DNA from: Gammaproteobacteria bacterium
Lineage (GTDB): Bacteria; Pseudomonadota; Gammaproteobacteria; Pseudomonadales; Pseudohongiellaceae
Length of the DNA: 64,000 nt
Direction: 5' to 3'
Assembly: GCA_019654215.1 (NCBI GenBank)
Contig: BPDI01000003.1
Span: forward strand, 1 to 64,000
Shown here: positions 47,695 through 55,270 of the stretch, piece by piece
Layout of the letters: every line of letters starts with the position of its first letter
Numbering within the stretch: position 1 is the stretch's first letter
Notes under the pieces: generated by a model
What the model was told of the DNA's origin: nothing
The model's database searches: none
The model's input: only the letters and a program-made list of their open reading frames with translations
Program-made: the position numbers and the translations under genes

Positions 47695-48746
47695 GTGATG
47701 CCTAGTATTTTTTTATTGGCTTCTTCGTCGACACCTGAGTCAGCAAAGTCATCAAAAGCTTTGTCGGTGACTCGAATAATATGATCACGAATGAACTCGG
47801 CGCCTTCCCTTGCGCCATCTTCCTGATGTTTAAGACAGCATTCCCATTCCAACACTGCCCAGCCGTCGAAATCGTTTACTGCCAACTTAGAAAAAATTCC
47901 TTTAAAGTCCACCTGTCCATCACCGATAGAGCGGAAGCGTCCTGCGCGGTCTATCCATGATTGATAGCCACCGTAAACACCTTGTTTAGCTGTTGCATTA
48001 AATTCAGCATCTTTTATATGTACCAACTTAATCCGATCCTTATATTCATCCATAAAAGCCAGATAATCTAATTGTTGCAAAATTAAATGGCTTGGGTCAT
48101 ACAAAATGTTACAACGCGGGTGATTGTTAACTCTTTCTAAGAACATTTCGAAAGTAATACCATCGTGAAGATCTTCGCCGGGGTGAATTTCAAATCCAAT
48201 ATCCACGCCCACTTCATCAAATGCGTCCAGAATCGGATGCCAGCGCCTGGCGAGTTCATCGAACGCTGTTTCCACCAGGCCAGCAGGTCGTTGTGGCCAA
48301 GGATAGAAATAGGGCCAAGCGAGAGCGCCGGGAAAACTCGCATGGGTAGTTAAGCCAAGATTTTTTGACGCAGTCGCGGCATGCATCATCTGTTCAACTG
48401 CCCAGGCCTGTCGCGCCGCTGGATTACCTTGCACTTCGGCCGTCGCAAAGCCATCAAACATTTCATCGTAAGCTGGGTGTACAGCGACAAGTTGGCCTTG
48501 CAAATGAGTAGAAAGCTCAGTTATTTCGATGTCATGTTGCGCCAATGTTCCTTTTACTTCATCACAATAGGTTTGGCTCACCGCTGCCTGAGCCAGATCA
48601 AACAATCTGCTATCCCAACTTGGAATCTGCACTCCTTTGAAGCCTAAGTCAGCTGCCCAGCTAGCTATTTCATTTAATGAGTTAAAAGGCGACTCATCAC
48701 CTGCAAACTGAGCCAGAAAAATTGCTGGTCCTTTGATAGTTTTCAT
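47691..48746 (-). CDS. Cytoplasmic sugar phosphate isomerase/epimerase
   Basis: 351 residues without signal peptide. TIM-barrel motifs: DLGFKGVQIPSWD, ITELSTHLQGQLVAVHP, GVDIGFEIHPGEDLHDG with metal-ligand Glu and His, CNILYDPSHLILQQLDY, IKLVHIKDAEF and WAVLEWECCLK with the late Glu. Together with the Gfo/Idh/MocA enzyme it should process the sugar brought into the cytoplasm. Second gene of the operon after the sulfatase. Confidence 0.92.
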   Translation of the reverse strand: MKTIKGPAIFLAQFAGDESPFNSLNEIASWAADLGFKGVQIPSWDSRLFDLAQAAVSQTYCDEVKGTLAQHDIEITELSTHLQGQLVAVHPAYDEMFDGFATAEVQGNPAARQAWAVEQMMHAATASKNLGLTTHASFPGALAWPYFYPWPQRPAGLVETAFDELARRWHPILDAFDEVGVDIGFEIHPGEDLHDGITFEMFLERVNNHPRCNILYDPSHLILQQLDYLAFMDEYKDRIKLVHIKDAEFNATAKQGVYGGYQSWIDRAGRFRSIGDGQVDFKGIFSKLAVNDFDGWAVLEWECCLKHQEDGAREGAEFIRDHIIRVTDKAFDDFADSGVDEEANKKILGIT

Positions 48747-48770
48747 CTACTAAATACTCACCGCTGTTTT

Positions 48771-50087
48771 TTATCGATTCCACATGTTGGGTAATACTAT
48801 GGAGTTATACTCTTGCTGTCCGCGAACAAGAAATTCACGAAGCTGTTCTGCAATTTCTGGATACTCACGGGTATAACTGTAGGTTTCAGTAGGATCTTTT
48901 TCTAAATCGAATAGCAATCCAAAAGGAGCGTAATAGGAATCTTGATGGTCGAAACTGGATAAAACAGCACCTCGATAAAAACTCTCTACAACCAGTTTCC
49001 ATCGATCCATACGCACGCCAGCAATCCGATCCCGATTAAACAAGTAAAGTACTTCGTGTGGAGAAGATTCTTGAGAGGTTAAGACTCCTTTAATACTCCG
49101 TCCATCGATAGGTCGGTCCGCTGGAAGATCGACGCCAGCAAAATCTAATAAGGTAGGCAGAAGATCGATATTCATGGCGGGTTCACTGGTATAACTGCCG
49201 GCTGGGATTTGACCGGGCCATCTCGCGATAAAGGGGACACGCAAACCACCTTCCCATGAACTGCCTTTACGATCTCTATATTGACCGGAACTACCTTCAA
49301 ACCAAGGGCCATTGTCGGAAGTGAAAATTATTAAAGTGTTGTCGTCGATGTTGAGCTCCTGCAACGTATCCAGGAGAACACCCATACTCCTGTCTATTGT
49401 TTCAACCACATCACCATAGAGGCCGGCATCAGAAGCCCCAGCAAACTCAGGAGCAACAAACAAAGGTACATGGGGAAAACTGTGAGGTATATATAAGAAG
49501 AAAGGGTTGTCGCGATTGTCTTCAATAAAGCGCACGGCTTCAGCGGTATAGCGTTCGGTTAATCTAGTTTGGTCAACCGGGTCCTCAATTACTTGGTCAT
49601 CTCTATACAGTCTGAATTCGGGCATGTCATTGCTATGAAGCGCACCAAAGAATTCATCGAAGCCATGGTTAAGGGGAAACCATTCAATCCTTGAACCTAA
49701 ATGCCATTTACCGAATATGGCAGTGCTATAGCCTTCCGCTTTGAGAGCCTCTGCGATAGTCACTTCAGATTCCGCCAGGTGTATTTCATTGGTGGGTCGT
49801 GCGACATCCTCCACCAGGTCAAGCCGAATGGGGTAACGGCCGGTCAGCAAACCACCACGGGAAGCTGTGCATACGTTCGCACTGGCGTAAAAAGATTCGA
49901 AGTAGATTCCTTCAGCAGCCATACGATCCAGGTTTGGTGTGTCAATTAAGTTTGAACCGTAGACTCCAAGATCGCCGAATCCCAGGTCATCCGCCATCAC
50001 AACGATAAAATTTGGCCTTTGTTGACCAAGGACAAAATTGCAGAAGAACAGACTAAAAATAACTCCTAAAGCTCTAGTACTTAACAT
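48771..50087 (-). CDS. Exported sulfatase (family S1)
   Basis: 438 residues. The signal peptide ends FVLGQ. RPNFIVVMADDLGFGDLGVYG holds metal-binding Asp residues; NVCTASRGGLLTGRYP has the C-x-A-x-R formylglycine motif with Cys73; GKWHLG and FTSDNGPWFEG supply further active-site residues. It removes sulfate esters, most likely from a glycan, given the sugar operon that follows (24 bases to the isomerase gene). Activity needs a formylglycine-generating enzyme, not in this window. Confidence 0.95.
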   Translation of the reverse strand: MLSTRALGVIFSLFFCNFVLGQQRPNFIVVMADDLGFGDLGVYGSNLIDTPNLDRMAAEGIYFESFYASANVCTASRGGLLTGRYPIRLDLVEDVARPTNEIHLAESEVTIAEALKAEGYSTAIFGKWHLGSRIEWFPLNHGFDEFFGALHSNDMPEFRLYRDDQVIEDPVDQTRLTERYTAEAVRFIEDNRDNPFFLYIPHSFPHVPLFVAPEFAGASDAGLYGDVVETIDRSMGVLLDTLQELNIDDNTLIIFTSDNGPWFEGSSGQYRDRKGSSWEGGLRVPFIARWPGQIPAGSYTSEPAMNIDLLPTLLDFAGVDLPADRPIDGRSIKGVLTSQESSPHEVLYLFNRDRIAGVRMDRWKLVVESFYRGAVLSSFDHQDSYYAPFGLLFDLEKDPTETYSYTREYPEIAEQLREFLVRGQQEYNSIVLPNMWNR

Positions 50088-50160
50088 GAACGCTCCACTT
50101 CTTATTGCTAGTGGAGCAAAGTTATTACAAAAGCGGGAAGATTTTAAGTGATGGTTGGAA

Positions 50161-50961
50161 TTATCTGGGGGACGCTATGCCTGGCACACAATCGGGATTC
50201 CGGCCATTGGCATTGGCTGTCTGACGCAGTGATTTTGCGGTAACCATTTGGCGATTCAAATCAGAGATTCGAGAATCAGGAGAAGGGTGCGTCGACATAA
50301 ACTCCGGAGGACGTTGACCTCCATCGGAGTTCATTCTTACCCAAAGTTCTATACTCTGTTCTGGGTCAAAGCCAGCCTCAGCCATGAGCATGATGCCGAT
50401 GGAATCTGCCTCACTTTCTTGAGTGCGATTAAAAGGCAAGAACAACCCATAGCGAGTACCCATTTCGATCGCTTCAATCGTTGTGTCATCAACATCGAGT
50501 ATTTGCGCGACGGCCACACTTGCATCGCGGATCGCATTTTGACTCGCTCGCTCATTACCATGGTTGGCTATTACATGGCCCACTTCATGGGCGAGGACGG
50601 CGGCTAATTGGTGCTGATTAATTGCGACATCCAATAGTCCTGCATAGACTCCGATTTTCCCACCTGGAAGCGCGAAGGCATTGGCTTGGTTTTCAGAGAA
50701 CACAGTTACTTCCCACTGGTTTCTGCTTTGGATCGAAGGATCTAAGACATCGATCACGTAGTCAGCAACACACTGTACGTAGTTATTTTCAGAAACATTA
50801 GTAGAAATAGGAACTTCTTGCTGCATCTGGCGATAAGATCGCTCTCCTTGTGCAGCCATTTCCGCCTGAGAATAAATTACGATCTGACGCCGATTAAGAG
50901 GGGAACTAGCGCAGCTTATGAAAAAAATTGCTGTTATGAAGAGAATATAAATTTTTCTCAT
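50161..50961 (-). CDS. M48-family metallopeptidase lipoprotein
   Basis: 266 residues. The lipobox in FFISC anchors it at Cys17. M48 motifs: NAFALPGGKIGVYAGLLD, the zinc site HEVGH in VLAHEVGHVIANHG, and the downstream metal Glu in QESEADSIGIMLMAEAGFDP; ends with STHPSPDSRISDL. This is the LoiP/YcaL-type periplasmic peptidase that trims misassembled outer-membrane proteins. Intact. Confidence 0.93.
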   Translation of the reverse strand: MRKIYILFITAIFFISCASSPLNRRQIVIYSQAEMAAQGERSYRQMQQEVPISTNVSENNYVQCVADYVIDVLDPSIQSRNQWEVTVFSENQANAFALPGGKIGVYAGLLDVAINQHQLAAVLAHEVGHVIANHGNERASQNAIRDASVAVAQILDVDDTTIEAIEMGTRYGLFLPFNRTQESEADSIGIMLMAEAGFDPEQSIELWVRMNSDGGQRPPEFMSTHPSPDSRISDLNRQMVTAKSLRQTANANGRNPDCVPGIASPR

Positions 50962-50970
50962 AGGCTATCT

Positions 50971-51147
50971 TCAGCGCATAGCTAGTTTGGGGCGGGTCTT
51001 TGTTGCTCCGGAATTTGGCTTAAGCCGAAGAACTCGGATTCTGGAGAAGGCTCCATCAGACAAACTGTATTTCGTTTCTTTAACAAACTCATCGATTAGA
51101 TCTGTGCGACCTTGAGTTATTTTTTTGTTCTTGCTTTCAATAATTAA
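50971..51147 (-). CDS. Possible small basic protein
   Basis: Directly after the stop of the membrane-protein gene, the same frame stays open for 58 codons: KKITQGRTDLIDEF, VKETKYSLSDGAFSRIRVLR, LKPNSGATKTRPKLAMR, then TGA at 50971. It looks like a real basic protein, but no ATG, GTG or TTG opens it. A TTG near 51136 would fit if the A7 run near 51120 is one base short. Family unknown. Confidence 0.4.
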   Translation of the reverse strand, partial: LIIESKNKKITQGRTDLIDEFVKETKYSLSDGAFSRIRVLRLKPNSGATKTRPKLAMR

Positions 51148-51561
51148 TTAGTCAGCTGAAAAAAGATCTCGCTTTTGGTAGAAACTCCAAGCCATAAAAA
51201 CAAAGAGAGCACTGATAACTAAACCAGTCCAAGCGGGTGCGCCGTCTCGTGCGATAAAGCCCCAAATCCCCATGCTGAAAGCAACTTGGAGAACATAAAG
51301 TTCAATCCATGGATGCAACCATTTTTTCATCTTCCACAATCCGTATGCGCCAGCACTATAAATAAACCAGTGTAGCAGGGCGCCAATCTTTGCTAACCAG
51401 CCATAAAATAGGATGCCGAACCATACTTCTTGATCAAACGCCAGATCTTTAATGAAGATATCCCAAGGGAGATATATAAAGGTCATGTAGAAGCAGAACA
51501 ACATTACCGCGTTAATCCAATGAGGACGCTTTGCCAGGTTTTCTTTTAGTCTTTCAATCAT
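51148..51561 (-). CDS. Small four-helix membrane protein
   Basis: 137 residues with about four membrane helices (HWINAVMLFCFYMTFIYLPW, LLHWFIYSAGAYGLWKM, LYVLQVAFSMGIWGFIA, WTGLVISALFVFMAWSFYQ). I do not recognise a named family; the pattern resembles small membrane proteins of unknown function in marine Proteobacteria. Two bases after the MOSC gene, so probably co-transcribed. Confidence 0.75.
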   Translation of the reverse strand: MIERLKENLAKRPHWINAVMLFCFYMTFIYLPWDIFIKDLAFDQEVWFGILFYGWLAKIGALLHWFIYSAGAYGLWKMKKWLHPWIELYVLQVAFSMGIWGFIARDGAPAWTGLVISALFVFMAWSFYQKRDLFSAD

Positions 51562-51563
51562 TT

Positions 51564-52028
51564 TTATTGTTCCCCTATAGTGTCACCGAGTTTGACTTCG
51601 CCGTCTTCTAATATAATAGCTCTCAGTCCAGCGCGATGAACAAGTTCGGGAATTACTGTGTCATAAACCGTTCTGGATAACACCTGACAAGGTTCACACA
51701 ATTCGACGCCGCGACAGAGCGCAGTGCCAACTCTAAATTCTTTGTGAACGAGGGCGTTCAAATCTATACCGGAAGTTATTAAGTTGCGACGGAATTCTCC
51801 ATGTCCAAGCTTTGTATCATGTCGTTTCAAGAATGCGTCCAACTCTTCTTTGGCTATGAACGTAATGTGATTGAGAGGCGCAGACTTGCCTTTTGCCAAC
51901 ATGTTTGACGACATCAAATGATAACGATCCCCAAGGATTCCTTTTCCTGCTACAAGTGTGGCAAATTCCAGTGGTTTAACCTTTTGACGCTTGCCGTTGG
52001 CAATGAAAATATTTTCGACCGTACCCAT
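51564..52028 (-). CDS. MOSC domain protein
   Basis: About 154 residues. GTVENIFIANGKRQKVKPLE, GKGILGDRYH, LNHITFIAKEELDAFLKRH, GEFRRNLITSGIDLNALVHKEFRVG and ELCEPCQVLSRT with the conserved Cys are the MOSC core. MOSC proteins are thought to handle molybdenum cofactor or sulfur in the cytoplasm. The ATG at 52028 is preferred to the TTG at 52040; it follows the GFA gene stop by one base, so the two are coupled. Confidence 0.87.
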   Translation of the reverse strand: MGTVENIFIANGKRQKVKPLEFATLVAGKGILGDRYHLMSSNMLAKGKSAPLNHITFIAKEELDAFLKRHDTKLGHGEFRRNLITSGIDLNALVHKEFRVGTALCRGVELCEPCQVLSRTVYDTVIPELVHRAGLRAIILEDGEVKLGDTIGEQ

Positions 52029-52029
52029 T

Positions 52030-52385
52030 CTATTCCCCAACCAGAGTCATTGCAGTGCAATCTGTCATTGGTACTTCTCCCAAATCAACAACTTTTATAC
52101 TTTCAATGCAGGCAGCATTAAGCCCATATTCATCTGATGCTGCTCGTCTTTGGTGATGAGGATAAATTCCGCAGACCGAACAGAAGTAGTGCTTCGCAAT
52201 CTTGGTATTCCATTTACAAAAATTTAGTTTGTCCTATCCTGCAGTGATTTGAAACTCCGGTAGTTTAGCAGTAGCCATAGCTACACCTTTTCTTTTAGAT
52301 AAAGAACAATTCCCTCTGCGGAGTCCTTGTAGCCCTCTTGGAGAATTCACAGCAAACTTGATCGTCCCGCAATGACGATGGCCAT
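52030..52385 (-). CDS. GFA/CENP-V domain protein, frame interrupted and missing two zinc cysteines
   Basis: Frame-by-frame: GHRHCGTIKFAVNSP, GNCSLSKRKGVAMATAKLPEF, then KHYFCSVCGIYPHHQRRAAS and MTDCTAMTLVGE. This is the glutathione-dependent formaldehyde-activating (GFA) fold of about 118 residues. The usual CHCG reads RHCG, and the usual CSxC reads CSLS, so two zinc ligands are altered; each is a one-base change, so error or loss of zinc is possible. Frame breaks near 52383 and 52234. Between the VOC and MOSC genes. Confidence 0.7.
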
Positions 52386-52394
52386 TTAAGTGAC

Positions 52395-52817
52395 TTATGT
52401 ATTTCTCTCTGACAGTAAAGCTAATACTGCACCGGCGGGATCTTGTATGACGCAAAATTGCATGGTGCCTAGCCTCTTCGGACCATCGATCACCTTACCA
52501 CCAAGTTTTTCACATTTTTCTGCACTTTCTTCTACGCTTACTACTTTTACATAAGCTAACCATTGCGCTGGTAAACTAGCGCTAGAGCCGCGGGCGTGAC
52601 AAATACCAGCAATAGGATTCGTCGAATTCGGCAGGTTTATGTTGTAATCACTGTAACTTCCCATGTCTTGTTCACTGCTACTCCAACCGACTACTGAGCA
52701 ATAAAAGTCTTTTACTCTGGAAGCATCATCTACTGTTAAATCAAACCATTCGATTTTGCCGATGCTGCTCGGTTTCTCTTCCTCGACTTCTGCTGATTCC
52801 TGGTCTTCGTCACTCAT
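52395..52817 (-). CDS. VOC-family (glyoxalase-like) protein
   Basis: 140 residues, cytoplasmic. An acidic N-terminal tail, then IGKIEWFDLTVDDASRVKDFYCSVVGW, MGSYSDYNINLPNS, IAGICHARGS, LAYVKVVSVEESAEKCEKLGGKVIDGP and FCVIQDPAGAVLALL: the paired VOC modules. Metal ligands are not all obvious and the substrate is unknown. Its ATG overlaps the stop of the small upstream gene (ATGA at 52814-52817). Confidence 0.87.
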   Translation of the reverse strand: MSDEDQESAEVEEEKPSSIGKIEWFDLTVDDASRVKDFYCSVVGWSSSEQDMGSYSDYNINLPNSTNPIAGICHARGSSASLPAQWLAYVKVVSVEESAEKCEKLGGKVIDGPKRLGTMQFCVIQDPAGAVLALLSERNT

Positions 52818-53044
52818 GTGTTTGCCTCTTCATCTTCCGTAGTTTCTTCAGAGATAATGTTTATCGGTAAACCATCTATACTAACCTGATTCTTTTCTCC
52901 CCAGTATTTTTCGATATCTCGGGCTTTTGCTGGATGTTCAATAAACTCAATATGATTATCAGATAGTTGATCATTGCGTTTGACCTTGATCCCCCCCCCA
53001 CAGAAAGACAACAAAATTACAGCAACAAGCCATATCAAGCCCAT
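52814..53044 (-). CDS. Small exported or membrane-anchored protein
   Basis: 76 residues: a hydrophobic start ending in a lipobox-like LLSFC, then SDNHIEFIEHPAKARDIEKYWGEKN and an acidic tail. A run of nine Gs at about 52990-52999 joins the two halves, so the frame there is unsure and the true N-terminus may differ. Unknown family. It overlaps the VOC gene start by four bases and starts the small operon to 51148. Confidence 0.55.
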   Translation of the reverse strand: MGLIWLVAVILLSFCGGGIKVKRNDQLSDNHIEFIEHPAKARDIEKYWGEKNQVSIDGLPINIISEETTEDEEANT

Positions 53045-53092
53045 CTAGAGATGAGCTTGATAGATTATGAACTATTTTGCGATAACTGCTTG

Positions 53093-55240
53093 CTAGTTGC
53101 TCAAGCTAAACACGAAGAGTGCGTTGCCGGAACTCGGATGTCTTATGTCAGGAGCTACCACACTTGGAACGGTTCTGGGACTCACACCTCGAGCTCCCAT
53201 AGCAGTGGTTACGGCAATGTATTGTTTGCCGTCAATTGCGAAAGTAGCAGGATGACCTTGAACTGATGTCCCTAGTCGAGTTTCCCAAAGGATGTCACCG
53301 GTGGTGGCATCGTGCGCGCGGAAGTAACGATCAAGATCGCCAACGAAAGCAACATTACCTGCTGTAGAAAGAACTCCAGTTAAAAATGCAGCGCGCTGTT
53401 CGAAAGACCAGATTTCCTCCATGGTATCTGCGTTGTAAGCAGCAAGCTTACCCATATTGCCGCTGGTTCCAGGCATTTCAAACCAGCGTCGGTTTGCAGC
53501 TGTACCACCCGCGCCATGAACCAGAGGAACTTCCCTTGCGGCAATTTCTAGACAGGACTGACTCAAAGGAATAATTAGAGCAGCAGTTGGCTCGTGGTAA
53601 CTCATGGAGTGCCAGTCCTTACCACCAGCCGTAGACGGGCAGACAGAAATCCATTGATCAATCTGGGCGTTTTGAATGTCTTGGCGATAAGTAACTTCAC
53701 CTGTGTCGGGATCAATGTTGGTAAACGCATTTTGGAAAACCGTTTCTTTGTAATCGATGAACTCGCCGGTTACTCGATCATGTTTCCAAAGAATTCCATG
53801 CTTGCCGATGGAATAAACTAATCTGTCATCACCACGGTTAATTAAGACTCGCTCGAATACTTCATCCAGATCTAATGCTTCTGCGGGAACATGCTGGAAG
53901 TACCAATCCAAGTCACCACTATCGACATCGATGGCTACAGTTGCATTGGTGAACAATCCTGCATCGAATATAGACAAAGATCGACTCGCTGGCATCCAGG
54001 GTTTTTGTTGAGCCGTACCCCAATAAGTCAGTTTAAGTTCCGGATCATACGAGCCAGTAATCCAAGTCTCACCTCCGGCTCGGAATAAGTCATCAATGCC
54101 TCCCCAGGTATCACCTCCAGGTGTGCCAGCTTCAGCAATTGTGTTAAAGCGCCATAAAAGTTCACCTGAGTCCGCATCATGGGCACTGATGTAGCAGTCA
54201 TCTTCAATGAAACGCGAACAACCGAGTAGCCCTTGAATTATTTTCCCATCGGCAACGATCGGCCCGCTGGAATTACCAAAGCCTTTAGTTCCGTCAGCAA
54301 TTTCTGTTTCCCAAACCAATTCCCCAGTTCGAGCATCTAGCGCGAGTAGGCGTGCATCGGTTGTAGCATGAATAACCTTATCGTTATAAATCGCGATGTT
54401 GCGCATGTCTTCACTGTCGAATGGACCGGCATGGTGTTCCCAAATCAGTTCGCCAGTTTTGCCATCAAGTGCCTGGATAATATTGCTGGTATTGACTAAG
54501 TAGATAACGCCATCATAAACCAGTGGAGACGGTTCGGAGTCGCCTTCATGCATGCTCCACATCCATTCCAGGCGAAGATCTCCAACATTGTCTGAGTTAA
54601 TTTCGTCGAGTCGCGAATAACTCCAGGCTTCAAAGTTACCCCGCAACATTAACCAATCATCTGGAGACGGATTGGTTAGCATGGCATCGGTAACTGGTTC
54701 ATAGTTTTCAACCGTGCCCGCCACTATCACCCCAGTGGGACGGTTAGGTTCAATGCGTCGTTGAGTTAGCGTCGGATTAACACCTGGTATATTTGTGGCC
54801 ATGGCGTAAGCTGCTGTTTCATCCAGAATCGGATTAGTATCAGCAACACCATTGTTGCGCATGACATGAGCAACAATGGCCCAGTAGTTTTCATCAGTGA
54901 CATTGCCACTGCCCTCGGGAGGCATATTGGCTTTCAGGAAATTAAAAAATTCAAATGGTGATTGACGACCATAACTTCCAAGGAAACCACCACCGCTCAA
55001 CATAGGCCCTAAAGCAGTTCCTTCTAATCCAGCACCATGGCAAGCACTGCAATAGTTCGCATAGGCTTGCACTCCTGCATCGGCCTGTGTTGAAAATGTA
55101 GTAACTGGTTCCAGTTCAATCGCAGTGGTGGCTCCATCACCTGCACCCGCTCCGGTTCCAGAGCCATCTCCGGATTCGCTGCCGCAGGCGACTAGTAAAG
55201 TAAGAGTAGAGATTCCTAGAACAGTTTTAATTTTTTTCAT
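53093..55240 (-). CDS. Lipoprotein PQQ dehydrogenase with N-terminal cytochrome c domain (copy 1)
   Basis: 715 residues, intact. Lipobox TLLVAC (Cys19) and a Gly/Ser/Asp linker, then a cytochrome c domain with CSACH (64-68) and MPPEGSG as the likely axial Met region, then an eight-bladed PQQ propeller from about residue 195. W-docking motifs include [31 protein letters not shown] and [31 protein letters not shown] holds the substrate pocket. Haem before propeller is the order of polyvinyl alcohol dehydrogenase-like quinohaemoproteins and the reverse of the common alcohol dehydrogenases. Substrate unknown. 30 bases after its paralogue. Confidence 0.93.
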   Translation of the reverse strand: MKKIKTVLGISTLTLLVACGSESGDGSGTGAGAGDGATTAIELEPVTTFSTQADAGVQAYANYCSACHGAGLEGTALGPMLSGGGFLGSYGRQSPFEFFNFLKANMPPEGSGNVTDENYWAIVAHVMRNNGVADTNPILDETAAYAMATNIPGVNPTLTQRRIEPNRPTGVIVAGTVENYEPVTDAMLTNPSPDDWLMLRGNFEAWSYSRLDEINSDNVGDLRLEWMWSMHEGDSEPSPLVYDGVIYLVNTSNIIQALDGKTGELIWEHHAGPFDSEDMRNIAIYNDKVIHATTDARLLALDARTGELVWETEIADGTKGFGNSSGPIVADGKIIQGLLGCSRFIEDDCYISAHDADSGELLWRFNTIAEAGTPGGDTWGGIDDLFRAGGETWITGSYDPELKLTYWGTAQQKPWMPASRSLSIFDAGLFTNATVAIDVDSGDLDWYFQHVPAEALDLDEVFERVLINRGDDRLVYSIGKHGILWKHDRVTGEFIDYKETVFQNAFTNIDPDTGEVTYRQDIQNAQIDQWISVCPSTAGGKDWHSMSYHEPTAALIIPLSQSCLEIAAREVPLVHGAGGTAANRRWFEMPGTSGNMGKLAAYNADTMEEIWSFEQRAAFLTGVLSTAGNVAFVGDLDRYFRAHDATTGDILWETRLGTSVQGHPATFAIDGKQYIAVTTAMGARGVSPRTVPSVVAPDIRHPSSGNALFVFSLSN

Positions 55241-55270
55241 TGTGATAGGCCTATTAAGGAATATTCGTTT

